This document shows positions 37,413 to 45,951 of a DNA stretch of 64,000 nucleotides, one piece after another. Numbering within the stretch: the stretch's first letter is position 1; each line of letters starts with the position of its first letter. The translations under genes were made by a program, and so were the position numbers. The DNA lies in NCBI RefSeq assembly GCF_003814705.1, contig NZ_RKRA01000001.1:1302001-1366000 (forward strand), in the 5' to 3' direction. The stretch comes from Georgenia muralis (GTDB taxonomy: Bacteria; Actinomycetota; Actinomycetes; Actinomycetales; Actinomycetaceae). The notes beneath the pieces are model-generated. The model was not told the origin of the DNA and ran no database searches. It saw only the letters and a program-made list of their open reading frames with translations.

Positions 37413-37474
37413 GGCCGGGTCGCCCGCACCGCCCGCGGATCCACCCCGCGCCCACCCGCTCGCTCGGCGCGGAC

Positions 37475-37825
37475 CTACCCGGCGTGTGCCTGGACGACGC
37501 AGAACTCGTTGCCCTGGACGTCGGCGAGCACCGTCCAGCGGGCCCCGTCCTCGTCGAGGTCACCGAGCCGGGCGGCGCCGAGGCTCAGCAGGCGGGTCAC
37601 CTCGGCCTCACGGTCGTCCGCCTCGAGGTCGAGGTGCACGCGGTTCTTCGCCGACTTCGGCTCCGGCACGGCGATGAACAGGTAGCGACCGCCCGGACCG
37701 GTCGCCTGGGCGAAGTCGGCCGAGGCGCCGTCGGCGACCGACAGCCCGAGGGCTGCCGCCCAGAACCGGGCGAGCTCCGCGGCGTCCTCGGCGTCGAAGG
37801 TCACGGACTGCACCGTCAGGCTCAT
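37475..37825 (-). CDS. VOC family (glyoxalase-like) protein
   Basis: A 116-residue single-module VOC protein of the glyoxalase-like/DUF class. It has TFDAEDAAELARFWAAALGL, the mid-strand KNRVHLDLEADDRE and the end VLADVQGNEFCVVQ. The role is unknown. ATG 37825 lies 8 nt downstream of TAGTCT on the minus strand and has no ribosome site, consistent with a leaderless mRNA. Confidence 0.85.
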   Translation of the reverse strand: MSLTVQSVTFDAEDAAELARFWAAALGLSVADGASADFAQATGPGGRYLFIAVPEPKSAKNRVHLDLEADDREAEVTRLLSLGAARLGDLDEDGARWTVLADVQGNEFCVVQAHAG

Positions 37826-37896
37826 GTCGCCACAGACTAGGCGCTGGGCCGGAGGCTGACGAGGCCAGGCCTGCGCGCGAGCCGCCGTGGACGCAC

Positions 37897-37928
37897 CACG
37901 GCCCGCCCCCCAGGGGGACCGGGCCGTG
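37897..37928 (-). terminator. Hairpin ending the rpsF-ssb-rpsR-rplI operon
   Basis: CACGGCCCG and CGGGCCGTG form nine perfect pairs, extended inside by C-run/G-run pairing. It lies 38 bp after the rplI stop and has no U-tract. Confidence 0.7.
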
Positions 37929-37965
37929 ACGTGGCTCCAGCGGGCCGGTGCGACCCGCCGTCGTC

Positions 37966-38415
37966 CTAGGCGGGGACGACCGTGACCTCGACGGTCGCCT
38001 GGAGGTCCTCGTGCAGCCGCACGGTGACCTTGTGCTCGCCGAGGGACTTGATCGGGGTCGGGACCTCGATGCGCCGACGGTCGAGCTGGGGGCCACCGGC
38101 CGCCTTGACGGCCTCCGCGATGTCGGTGGTGGTCACGGCGCCGAAGAGGCGGCCGCTCTCACCCGCGCGCACCGCGATGGTGACGGGGTTGGCCTGGAGA
38201 CGGTCGCGGACGTCGCGAGCCTCCTCGATCGAGTGGATCGCGCGGGCCTTGCGGGCCGCGGTGATCTGGTCGACCTGCTTCTGGCCACCCTTGGTCCAGC
38301 GCGTGGCCAGGCCACGCGGGACGAGGTAGTTACGGGCGTACCCGTCCTTGACCTCGACCACGTCGCCGGCGGTGCCGAGACCGGTGACCTCGTGGGTCAG
38401 GATCAGCTTTGCCAT
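37966..38415 (-). CDS. rplI: 50S ribosomal protein L9
   Basis: A 149-residue bL9 protein. The N-terminal RNA-binding domain ([31 protein letters not shown] pattern, residues 1-50) is joined by a long helix to the C-terminal domain ending in a VEVTVVP strand. It is the last gene of the S6 operon, 11 bp after rpsR. Length and motifs are normal. Confidence 0.97.
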   Translation of the reverse strand: MAKLILTHEVTGLGTAGDVVEVKDGYARNYLVPRGLATRWTKGGQKQVDQITAARKARAIHSIEEARDVRDRLQANPVTIAVRAGESGRLFGAVTTTDIAEAVKAAGGPQLDRRRIEVPTPIKSLGEHKVTVRLHEDLQATVEVTVVPA

Positions 38416-38426
38416 GTCTGCCTCCC

Positions 38427-38663
38427 TCAGCGAGCCGAGCTCGAGTAAGGCAGCAGAGCCATCTCGCGGGCGTTCTTGACCGCCTTGGCGATGAGTCGCT
38501 GCTCCTGGACGGACACGCCGGTGACCCGACGGGCGCGGATCTTGCCGCGGTCCGAGATGAACTTCCGCAGCAGGGCGGTGTCCTTGTAGTCGATGTTGTC
38601 GATCTTCCCCGCCTTGAGCGGGTTGGCCTTCTTCTTCGGCTTGCGAAGAACGGGCTTCGCCAT
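38427..38663 (-). CDS. rpsR: 30S ribosomal protein S18
   Basis: A 78-residue bS18 protein with [18 protein letters not shown] and the [28 protein letters not shown] core (two overlapping family stretches). It pairs with S6 in the 30S platform, and the two are known to control their operon together in other bacteria. No CXXC zinc pair is seen, so it is the zinc-free type. Confidence 0.97.
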   Translation of the reverse strand: MAKPVLRKPKKKANPLKAGKIDNIDYKDTALLRKFISDRGKIRARRVTGVSVQEQRLIAKAVKNAREMALLPYSSSAR

Positions 38664-38719
38664 GGTGATGCTCCTCGATGATCCGTCCGGGTGCCGTGGC
38701 GCCCGGGCAAGCGTGTGTC

Positions 38720-39268
38720 TTAGAAGGGGGGCTCGTCGTTGAACGCGCTCGAGCCGCCCGTGGCCCAGGGGTCGTCGGCCTGGCCGCCGCCGGGCGCGGA
38801 GTACCCGCCACCCTGACCGCCGGTGGGGGCGTTGCTGAACCCGCCACCCTGGCCGCCGCCCTGGTTCCCGCTGTAGCCACCCTGGCCGCCGCCGCCGCCA
38901 CCGCGCTGGGAGCGCGTGACCTTGGCCGTGGCGTAGCGCAGCGAAGGACCGACCTCGTCGACCTGCATCTCGACCACGGTGCGCTTCTCGCCCTCGCGGG
39001 TCTCGAAGGACCGCTGCACGAGCCGGCCCTGCACGAGGACCCGGGTGCCCTTGGTCAGCGACTCGGCGACGTTCTCCGCGGCCTCGCGCCAGACCGAGCA
39101 GCGCATGAACAGGGTCTCCCCGTCCTTCCACTCGTTGCTCTGGCGGTCGAAGGTGCGCGGCGTGGACGCCACGGTGAAGCTGGCCACGGCCGCCCCGGAG
39201 GGGGTGAATCGCAGCTCGGGGTCCGCCGTCAGGTTCCCGACGACGGTGATGACGGTCTCGCCTGCCAT
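38720..39268 (-). CDS. ssb: Single-stranded DNA-binding protein
   Basis: A 182-residue SSB. The OB fold occupies residues 1-110 ([50 protein letters not shown]). A flexible Gly/Gln-rich linker follows, and the acidic tip FNDEPPF recruits repair and replication partners. It lies between rpsF and rpsR, its usual place. Confidence 0.97.
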   Translation of the reverse strand: MAGETVITVVGNLTADPELRFTPSGAAVASFTVASTPRTFDRQSNEWKDGETLFMRCSVWREAAENVAESLTKGTRVLVQGRLVQRSFETREGEKRTVVEMQVDEVGPSLRYATAKVTRSQRGGGGGGQGGYSGNQGGGQGGGFSNAPTGGQGGGYSAPGGGQADDPWATGGSSAFNDEPPF

Positions 39269-39317
39269 GTCCTTGCCTCCTGCTGGTGGGTGAGGGTGGT
39301 GCTCAGCGAGCAGTGGC

Positions 39318-39608
39318 TCAGTGAGCGTCCGGGCGGATGAGCTTGGTCCGCAGGATCGACTCGTTGAGGCCGAGCTGGCGGTCGAGCTCCTTGGCGAGCT
39401 CCGGCGTCGTCGTCATGTCGACGACGGCGTAGATGCCCTCGGAGCGCTTCTTGATCTCGTAGGCGAGACGACGCTTGCCCCAGATGTCGACGTTCTCGAC
39501 GGTGCCGCCGCCGGTCTTGACGACCGTGAGCAGCTTGTCGAGCGACGGGGCCACCGTGCGCTCGTCGACCTCCGGGTCGAGGATGATCATCAGTTCGTAC
39601 TGACGCAT
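39318..39608 (-). CDS. rpsF: 30S ribosomal protein S6
   Basis: A 96-residue bS6 protein ([37 protein letters not shown]). First gene of the rpsF-ssb-rpsR-rplI operon. Its leader holds a hairpin and a possible anti-Shine-Dalgarno sequence (see the leader entry). The ATG at 39608 is preceded by AGGAGGTGGG. Confidence 0.97.
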   Translation of the reverse strand: MRQYELMIILDPEVDERTVAPSLDKLLTVVKTGGGTVENVDIWGKRRLAYEIKKRSEGIYAVVDMTTTPELAKELDRQLGLNESILRTKLIRPDAH

Positions 39609-39725
39609 GCTTGATACCCACCTCCTCTGGACTTGAGCGGTCACGGTCCTTCCGTGACAGGAGGGTGATGCGTTCTCAGGTCCGTCCGCGTCCGCAGGTC
39701 GCGGGTGCGTACGGAACCAGCGGAC
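39609..39725 (-). promoter_or_regulatory. rpsF promoter and leader, candidate S6:S18 regulatory RNA
   Basis: On the minus strand a TAATGT -10-like box near 39730 would start an RNA of about 110 nt. It contains CACCCTCCT, a perfect GTCACGG-N5-CCGTGAC hairpin (39640-39658) and then AGGAGG. CCTCCT can pair with AGGAGG and enclose the hairpin, hiding the ribosome site. S6 and S18 are known to bind such leaders in many bacteria; that this one is of that class is inference. Confidence 0.45.
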
Positions 39726-39816
39726 AACATTACCGTAACGGCGTCGTCCGCCAGGACGTGGGGTTACCCACAGGTGCGGGCGCAGGGCCGGGGCTGCCGG
39801 CCCTGCGCCGCGGTGT

Positions 39817-42276
39817 TCACGAGCCCTGGCCCGCGAACCACTCCTCGAGACGGGCCGCAGCCGTGTCGACCGGGCCCTCCGTCGGCTGCTGGCCGGGCGC
39901 GTCGCCGGAGCCGCCCGGGAGGGTCGCGGTGGGTGTGGGTTCCGGCTCACCGTTCGGCGTCGGGTCCTGGCTGTCCGGGATGCCGTCGCCGTCGGAGTCC
40001 ATCTGGTCCGGATCCTGGCTGTCCGGGGTCCCGTCGCCATCAGAGTCCATCTGGTCCGGATCCTGGCTGTCCGGGGTCCCGTCGCCGTCAGAGTCCATCT
40101 GGTCCGGATCCCGGCTGTCCGGGGTCCCGTCGCCGTCAGAGTCCATCTGGTCCGGATCCTGGCTGTCCGGGATGCCGTCGCCGTCGGAGTCCATCTGGTC
40201 CGGATCCTGGCTGTCCGGGATGCCGTCGCCGTCGGAGTCCGGCTCTTCCGTCGTCGGCTCCTCCGTGGGCGCCACCGTCGTCGGGGCGGGCGCCGGGGCC
40301 GGCTCGGGGCGGACCGGCTCGGAGCGCGCGGGGAACTCCAGGACCTCCATGCCCTCGGTCGCGACCATCATGTAGTCGCGCCAGATCTGGGTGGGGAAGG
40401 AGCCGCCCGAGATGGGCTCGACACCGCCGAACCCGGTGAGGATCTCCTCGGTGCCGTCCTCGCCGGGCTGGAACATGGCGACCGTGGTGGACAGCTGCGG
40501 GACGAACCCGGAGAACCACGCGGAGCGGTACTCGTTGGACGAGCCCGTCTTGCCCGCGGCGGGTCGACCGATCTCGCTGGCGGTGATCCCGGTGCCGGAG
40601 CTGACCACCTGCTGCATGGCATAGGTGGCGTCGGCCATCACCTGCTCGTCGAAGACGCGCTCGCCCTCGGTGTTGCCGGCAAAGACAGTGTTGCCGTCGC
40701 CGTCGCGGACCTCGGCCACGATGTGGGACTCGTGCCGCTCACCCTGGGCGGCGAAGGTGGCGTACGCCGTCGCGGTGTCTATCGGGTTCGGCGAGGCGGG
40801 CCCGAGCACGTTGGACGGCGTCGCGACGAGACCCGGGGTGTCCTCCGGGAGACCCGCGCGCGTGGCGACGTCGACGGTCTTCTCGGGACCGACCTCGACG
40901 TTCATCTGGGCGTAGACGGTGTTGACCGAGTTCTCCGTGGCCTCGACGACGTCGATCCAGCCGCGGTCGACCCGGTCGAAGTTCGAGACCTCGAAGTCGT
41001 AGCCGGGGATCGCCATCGGGGAGTAGCTCTGGAACTCCTCCTCGAGGGGCATGCCGGACTCCAGCGCCGCGACGAGTGTGAACGGCTTGAAGGTCGACCC
41101 GCCCTGGGCGACGGCCTGCGTGGCATTGTTCAGCGGACGCTCGACGAAGTCCGGCCCGCCGTACAGCGCCACGATGCCACCGGTGGCCGGGTCGATGGAG
41201 ATCAGGGCGACCTGGTTGTTGGCCGGACGGTCGTCGGGCAGGTTGTCCACCGCCTGGACCGCGGCCTCCTGGTTGCGCTGGTCGATCGTGGTGACGATGC
41301 TCAGCCCGCGGGTCTCGATCTCCTCCTCGGACATGCCCGCCTTGTTCACGAGCTCGCCGCGGACCATGTCGAGCAGATACCCGTTCGTGCCGCCGAAGAG
41401 GTTCTCCGTGCTGGGGGCCACCGCCTCGGGGTACTGGGCCGCGTCTCGGTCCTCCTGGGTGATCCACCCGTCCTGGACCATGAGGTCCATGACCCGCTCC
41501 CAGCGCTCCTGGGCGCGATCGGGGCTCACCGCCGGGTCCCAGGCGCTCGGCGCCGGGATGATGCCCGCGATCAGCGCCGACTCGGCCGCGCTCAGCTCTG
41601 CGGCCGGCTTGTCGAAGTAGGCGTTCGCCGCCTTCTCGATGCCGTAGGCGCCGCGGCCGAAGTAGATCGTGTTGAGGTAGTTCTCGAGGATCTCGTCCTT
41701 GGTCTGGGACTGGTCGATCTTCAGCGCGAGGATGGTCTCCTTGAACTTGCCCAGGTAGCTCGTCGTCGTGCCGGTGTAGTAACGCTCTACGTACTGCTGG
41801 GTGAGCGTGGAGCCGCCCTGCGTGGGTAGCCCGCGCACGTTGTTCCACAGGGCCCGGGCGATGCCGCGCGGGTCCACGCCGTTGTTCTCGTAGAACCCGC
41901 GGTCCTCGGAGGCGATCACCGCCCCGGAGACGTGCTCGGGGAGGGTGTCCAGCGGCACGCTCGCGCGCTCGACCTCGGCGAAGGAGCCCATCGGGGTCTC
42001 GCCGTCCGCATAGTAGACGGTGGTGGACTGCGCCAGGGCGAAGTCGTCCGGCTCGGGAACGTCCGTCTGGGCGTACGCGGCGGCGAACAGGCCGATCAGG
42101 ACGGCGGCTCCGGTCAGGGCGGCGCCGAGAACGACGCGCCAGCTCGGCAGCCAGCGGCCCACGGGCCCCTTGCCGCTGCGCGGGTAGTCGAGGAAGCGCT
42201 TCTTCGCCGGGGCGGTCCGGCCGCGCCGGGCTCCCGACGCGGTCGCGCGTCGGCCGTTGCTGGAGCTGCGTGCCAC
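39817..42276 (-). CDS. Class A penicillin-binding protein (transglycosylase/transpeptidase) with TSP3-like tail
   Basis: An 819-residue bifunctional PBP. A basic tail and one helix (about 48-70) are followed by a GT51 transglycosylase with [15 protein letters not shown] and [12 protein letters not shown]. The transpeptidase has the S-x-x-K in [11 protein letters not shown] in ENSVNTVYA and KTG in [11 protein letters not shown]. After the enzyme come six 16-residue DSDGDG repeats (39952-40239), a Pro/Thr stretch and a short helix. Asp-rich repeats suggest calcium binding outside the cell. GTG 42276 is chosen, with AGGCAGG upstream; a TTG at 42423 adds 49 basic residues. Confidence 0.93.
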   Translation of the reverse strand: MARSSSNGRRATASGARRGRTAPAKKRFLDYPRSGKGPVGRWLPSWRVVLGAALTGAAVLIGLFAAAYAQTDVPEPDDFALAQSTTVYYADGETPMGSFAEVERASVPLDTLPEHVSGAVIASEDRGFYENNGVDPRGIARALWNNVRGLPTQGGSTLTQQYVERYYTGTTTSYLGKFKETILALKIDQSQTKDEILENYLNTIYFGRGAYGIEKAANAYFDKPAAELSAAESALIAGIIPAPSAWDPAVSPDRAQERWERVMDLMVQDGWITQEDRDAAQYPEAVAPSTENLFGGTNGYLLDMVRGELVNKAGMSEEEIETRGLSIVTTIDQRNQEAAVQAVDNLPDDRPANNQVALISIDPATGGIVALYGGPDFVERPLNNATQAVAQGGSTFKPFTLVAALESGMPLEEEFQSYSPMAIPGYDFEVSNFDRVDRGWIDVVEATENSVNTVYAQMNVEVGPEKTVDVATRAGLPEDTPGLVATPSNVLGPASPNPIDTATAYATFAAQGERHESHIVAEVRDGDGNTVFAGNTEGERVFDEQVMADATYAMQQVVSSGTGITASEIGRPAAGKTGSSNEYRSAWFSGFVPQLSTTVAMFQPGEDGTEEILTGFGGVEPISGGSFPTQIWRDYMMVATEGMEVLEFPARSEPVRPEPAPAPAPTTVAPTEEPTTEEPDSDGDGIPDSQDPDQMDSDGDGIPDSQDPDQMDSDGDGTPDSRDPDQMDSDGDGTPDSQDPDQMDSDGDGTPDSQDPDQMDSDGDGIPDSQDPTPNGEPEPTPTATLPGGSGDAPGQQPTEGPVDTAAARLEEWFAGQGS
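39952..40239 (-). repeat. Six 48-bp repeats encoding DSDGDG calcium-type motifs
   Basis: Six in-frame 48-bp units encode [16 protein letters not shown] or near copies (Thr for Ile in three, Arg for Gln in one; the last ends differently). The pattern DxDxDGxxD is that of thrombospondin type 3 repeats. Near identity of the DNA copies implies recent expansion or homogenisation. Confidence 0.95.
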
Positions 42277-42530
42277 GTAGGCGCCTGCCTTTCGACGTCC
42301 CGCACGATCGTCGTGTCCTGGGGCGCCAGAGCGCGGTCGCGCGCCACCCTGCGGCCTGCGGGATGACCGCGCGGGGACGCCGCGCCGAGGCGCAGATCGA
42401 ATCCCAGTATGCGTCAGACTCAAGCGCCGCGCGCTGGTCGGGCTCCAAGTGCGGTGCGGTTCACACGCGCGAGCGCGAGCGGCACGGGGCTACCGGTCGT
42501 CCATTGTGGCGGGTGGCGGTCACCTGAGAT

Positions 42531-42548
42531 ATATCGGTGCGATATGTT
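42531..42548 (+). promoter_or_regulatory. Inverted repeat overlapping padR-ino1 promoter
   Basis: ATATCG-GTG-CGATAT (42531-42545) is a perfect 6-base inverted repeat, extendable to 8 bases with one mismatch. It overlaps a TATGTT -10-like box at 42543-42548. PadR-family repressors bind such AT-rich palindromes at their own promoters, so autoregulation of padR and ino1 is likely. Confidence 0.6.
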
Positions 42549-42610
42549 AGGGCGCTATCAGCTACCCGGCTGCCGGCTCCCGCCGTCCCATGCCCCGCCC
42601 AGGAGGTCCG

Positions 42611-43255
42611 TTGAGCACCCGCGCGCAGGTCCTCGAGCTGGCGATCCTCGGCCGGCTGAGCGAGTCACCCACGCACGGGTACGAGATCCGCAAGCACCTC
42701 AACGCCACGCTGGGCGCGTTCCAGACGCTGTCGTACGGCTCGCTGTACCCGGCCCTGAAGTCGTTGACCGCCAAGGGCTACATCGCGGCGTCGGCGAGCG
42801 AGCCCGGCTCGCTGGCCGGCCGGCGCGGGAAGATCGTCTACGAGCTCACCGGCGCCGGTCGCGCGCACCTCGAGGACGCGCTGGCCTCCGCCGGTCCCGC
42901 CGCCTGGGACGACGAGGCCTTCGACGTCCGCTTCACCCTCTTCGCGGAGACCGACGCGACCACGCGCCTGCGGATCCTCGAGGGCAGGCGCGCCCGCATG
43001 GTCGAGCGGATGGACATGCTGCGCCAGTCCTTCGGGCGGACGTCGCGCCGCATGGACGACTACACCCGCGAGCTCGCCCGGCACGGCCTGGAGCAGGTCG
43101 AGCGCGAGGTCGAGTGGCTGGAGAAGGTCATCGACACCGAGCGAGGCACCCGCGGGCCGCTCGACCTCAGGCCGGCGGCATCGGCTGCCCCCGACAACGC
43201 GGACGCCGCAGGCGATCCCGTCCACGCAGATACAACGAACAAGGAGCAAGCATGA
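42611..43255 (+). CDS. PadR family transcriptional regulator
   Basis: A 214-residue regulator. The N-terminal winged helix carries [38 protein letters not shown] and [11 protein letters not shown] long dimerisation part (Vir_C-like, 100-190) follows. TTG 42611 is preferred because AGGAGG ends 4 nt before it; an ATG at 42590 is the alternative. It overlaps ino1 as ATGA. The M. tuberculosis homologue of ino1 also has a PadR neighbour (Rv0047c), so control of inositol synthesis is a reasonable proposal. Confidence 0.88.
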   Translation: MSTRAQVLELAILGRLSESPTHGYEIRKHLNATLGAFQTLSYGSLYPALKSLTAKGYIAASASEPGSLAGRRGKIVYELTGAGRAHLEDALASAGPAAWDDEAFDVRFTLFAETDATTRLRILEGRRARMVERMDMLRQSFGRTSRRMDDYTRELARHGLEQVEREVEWLEKVIDTERGTRGPLDLRPAASAAPDNADAAGDPVHADTTNKEQA

Positions 43256-44331
43256 GTGCTATTCGCGTCGCGATCGTCGGCGTCGGGAACTGCGCGTCCT
43301 CGCTGGTCCAAGGCGTGCACTACTACGCCGACGCCGACCCCGAGAGCACCGTCCCCGGCCTGATGCACGTCCAGTTCGGTGAGTACCACGTCCGGGACAT
43401 CGAGTTCGTCGCCGCCTTCGACGTCGACGGCAAGAAGGTCGGCACGGACCTCGCCGAGGCCATCAACGCCAGCGAGAACAACACCATCAAGATCGCCGAC
43501 GTCCCGCCCACCGGCATCAACGTCCAGCGCGGTCACACGCTCGACGGTCTCGGCAAGTACTACCGGGAGACCATCGAGGAGTCCGGCGCCGAGGCGGTCG
43601 ACGTCGTCGCCGCCCTCAAGGAGGCCCGGGCCGACGTCGTCGTCTGCTACCTGCCCGTGGGCTCGGAGGACGCGGCGAAGTTCTACGCGCAGTGCGCCAT
43701 CGACGCCGGCTGCGGCTTCGTCAACGCCCTGCCCGTCTTCATCGCCGGCACCAAGGAGTGGGCCGACAAGTTCACCGCGGCGGGCCTGCCCATCGTGGGC
43801 GACGACATCAAGTCCCAGGTGGGCGCCACGATCACCCACCGGGTGCTCGCGAAGCTGTTCGAGGACCGCGGCGTCATCCTCGACCGGACGTACCAGCTCA
43901 ACGTCGGCGGCAACATGGACTTCAAGAACATGCTCGAGCGCGACCGGCTCGAGTCCAAGAAGATCTCCAAGACGCAGGCCGTGACGTCCAACCTCCAGCA
44001 CGACCTCGGTGCCAAGAACGTCCACATCGGCCCCTCGGACTACGTCCAGTGGCTCGACGACCGCAAGTGGGCCTACGTGCGCCTCGAGGGCCGCGCCTTC
44101 GGTGAGGCCCCCATCAACCTCGAGTACAAGCTCGAGGTCTGGGACTCCCCGAACTCCGCCGGCATCATCATCGACGCCGTCCGTGCGGCGAAGATCGCCA
44201 TGGACCGCGGCATCGGTGGGCCCCTGCTCTCCGCGGCGTCGTACTTCATGAAGTCCCCGCCCGAGCAGCGCCCCGACGACCTCGCCCGCGAGTCGGTCGA
44301 GGCGTTCATCTCCGGCGACCTCGAGCGCTGA
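43252..44331 (+). CDS. ino1: Myo-inositol-1-phosphate synthase
   Basis: A 359-residue enzyme that turns glucose 6-phosphate into inositol 1-phosphate with NAD+. It starts with the Rossmann motif [14 protein letters not shown]. Active-site stretches are [15 protein letters not shown] and [13 protein letters not shown]. Length is that of actinobacterial Ino1, much shorter than the eukaryotic enzyme. Inositol feeds phosphatidylinositol and mycothiol in actinobacteria. It is coupled to the padR gene by a 4-bp overlap and has AAGGAG upstream. Confidence 0.96.
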   Translation: MSAIRVAIVGVGNCASSLVQGVHYYADADPESTVPGLMHVQFGEYHVRDIEFVAAFDVDGKKVGTDLAEAINASENNTIKIADVPPTGINVQRGHTLDGLGKYYRETIEESGAEAVDVVAALKEARADVVVCYLPVGSEDAAKFYAQCAIDAGCGFVNALPVFIAGTKEWADKFTAAGLPIVGDDIKSQVGATITHRVLAKLFEDRGVILDRTYQLNVGGNMDFKNMLERDRLESKKISKTQAVTSNLQHDLGAKNVHIGPSDYVQWLDDRKWAYVRLEGRAFGEAPINLEYKLEVWDSPNSAGIIIDAVRAAKIAMDRGIGGPLLSAASYFMKSPPEQRPDDLARESVEAFISGDLER

Positions 44332-44445
44332 CCCGGCTGGTCGGGGGGCTCCGCCGGCAACCGCCACGCCTGAGCGGCAAGGAGGAGCGGTGCGGATCCG
44401 TCCTCCCGGTGCGGTCCTCCGCCGAGCGGTGGGGAAGAAGTGATC

Positions 44446-44490
44446 GACGGGGATGTTCCGGTGGCGATCTGCCGCCGGAACGTCCCCGTC
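44446..44490. terminator. Long hairpin between ino1 and AbiEi-like pseudogene
   Basis: Two 20-base arms around GATCT pair fully if two wobble pairs are allowed. The left arm begins GACGGGGATG and the right ends GTCCCCGTC. It probably terminates ino1. Parts of the right arm (CCGGAAC-TCCCC) recur near 45772, hinting at a small intergenic repeat family. Confidence 0.65.
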
Positions 44491-44550
44491 CATCGACCCG
44501 CCACTACCGCGGCCGTCGCCAGCGCCCCTCCGCAAGCGGCCGGTCGAGCG

Positions 44551-44566
44551 CGTTTCACGTGACTCG
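44551..44566. promoter_or_regulatory. Degenerate parS-like site
   Basis: CGTTTCACGTGACTCG matches the 16-bp parS consensus TGTTTCACGTGAAACA at 12 of 16 positions, including an unbroken GTTTCACGTGA core. The right half is weak. parB lies about 19 kb to the right. Chance is possible. Confidence 0.35.
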
Positions 44567-45509
44567 GGCGCTCCCCGCGGAGCAGCGCGGCCCACAGAGC
44601 CGCAGAACCCCGGTCCATCCGCGCGTCCTCAGCGCCGACACCACCTGGCCGGCGGTGCGGCAGGGATCACCGGCGATGTGCGACCACCGGTAGCGCAGGG
44701 TCAGCTCGCCGCGCTCGAGGAGCACCGCGTTGTCCCGCCACGTGTCGGCGTCCGTCCGCCCACCTGGATGCCCGAGCTGCCCGTCCATCTCGACCCGCAA
44801 CCGCGAACTCCGGGTACCAGCCGTCCGACCGGATCCGCCGCCCGTCGACGACGTCCCGCTTCTGCAGGCGGCACGGTGGTAACCCATGACGGCGGGCCAC
44901 ATCCCGGACATACCGGTGCTCCATCGGTGACTCGACGCCCGCCCCCGTCTCGGTGAGCAGGTCGGTGAGCAGGCTCCGACCTCTCAGCCGGCCACGCCCG
45001 CGGGATGCTCTCGAGATCTCGGTCACCGTCACGTGGGCGCGTGCGGCGGTGGCGAGGAGCGCCACGCGGTCATCAACCGTCGTCAGCTCCTCCCACACGT
45101 CGAGGACGGCCTCCGCGGGCAGGACGGCTGCGAGCGGTCCGAGGACCGGCGGCATGCAACGACGGCGACGGATGCGAAGGCCGGGCTGGTGCACGACGCG
45201 TCGCCGCCACGGCACGGCGATGTCGAGCACACGCGGGGCGTCGACCGTCAGTCCCCAGACGAACGCGGCCGAGCGGTGACTGAGCGCGGCCCCGGGCCCC
45301 GCGTAGAGCAGTGCGCCGAACGTCCGGGTCCGCCAGGGCACTGGGCCGGAGTGGGTGACCGCCACCCCGGGGTAGAGGCGCTGCCACGCTCCGGAGCTGA
45401 CCTTCTCGGCGAGGTGGCCGGGTGCGAAGCCCACCTCCACGAGCTGCCGACGCGAGACGGCGCCCGCCTGGAGTCGCGTCAGCTCTGCGATCTCGGACGG
45501 TGTTGTCAT
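44555..45509 (-). pseudogene. AbiEi/DUF559-type protein, frameshifted
   Basis: The N-terminal 220 residues (from MTTPSEIAELTRLQAGAVSR) read as the winged-helix and AbiEi-like part common in actinobacteria. The frame then shifts at about 44805-44815, after IRSDGWYPEF. The expected continuation (LRVEMDGQLGHPGG, then TWRDNAVL) is in the +1 frame down to the stop at 44555. That segment carries a Vsr/DUF559 nuclease-like core. One extra base, or loss of two, breaks the gene. A sequencing error is the alternative. Relatives are annotated as type IV toxin-antitoxin or hypothetical proteins. Confidence 0.75.
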
Positions 45510-45625
45510 CGGCGCATCGTGGTGCCGCCGGCGGGCGGCGACGTGGGTCCACCGCCTGCGTGGTGGACGAGCGGGACGGACGACAGGTGGTGGAGGGGAC
45601 TCGCGGCCAGGCTGGCGGCAATGAA

Positions 45626-45774
45626 CGGGGAGGAACCGGCGGACCGGGTCACATCCGACGGCCCACGACCGCCGAAAGCTCCCCGACAATCGCCCCGCTC
45701 TCAGCACGCCACCCCAGGGCGCGACCGGGGAGGAACCGGCGGACCGGGTCACATCCGACGGCCCACGACCGCCG
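45626..45774. repeat. Direct duplication with 100-bp period
   Basis: Forty-nine bases at 45626-45674 recur exactly at 45726-45774, and the next 25 bases are also related. The 45510-45951 gap is otherwise non-coding. Near its right end two similar GGACGTCCCGTCAGCTCC-like strings occur at 45915 and 45943. Confidence 0.85.
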
Positions 45775-45951
45775 GAACATCCCCACAAACCGCCCCGCTG
45801 GCGGAGCCGCCCGCGGAGCCGCCCGCTGAACCGCCCGAGGTCAGCGGACGAGCGCGGCGACGGCGCCGGTGCCGTGCCGGTGCAGCGCCCGCACGAGCAG
45901 GCCGCGGTCCTGGACGTCCCGTCAGCTCCCACGCACCCGCGGACGTTCCCG

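Noticed and set aside
39764-39772. Isolated TTACCCACA DnaA-like box upstream of the rpsF promoter
   Set aside because: A single 8-of-9 match is expected by chance in a window of this size.
39952-40239. Regularly spaced 48-bp repeats considered as a CRISPR-like array
   Set aside because: The repeats are contiguous, in frame and translate to DSDGDG units of a PBP. There are no unique spacers.
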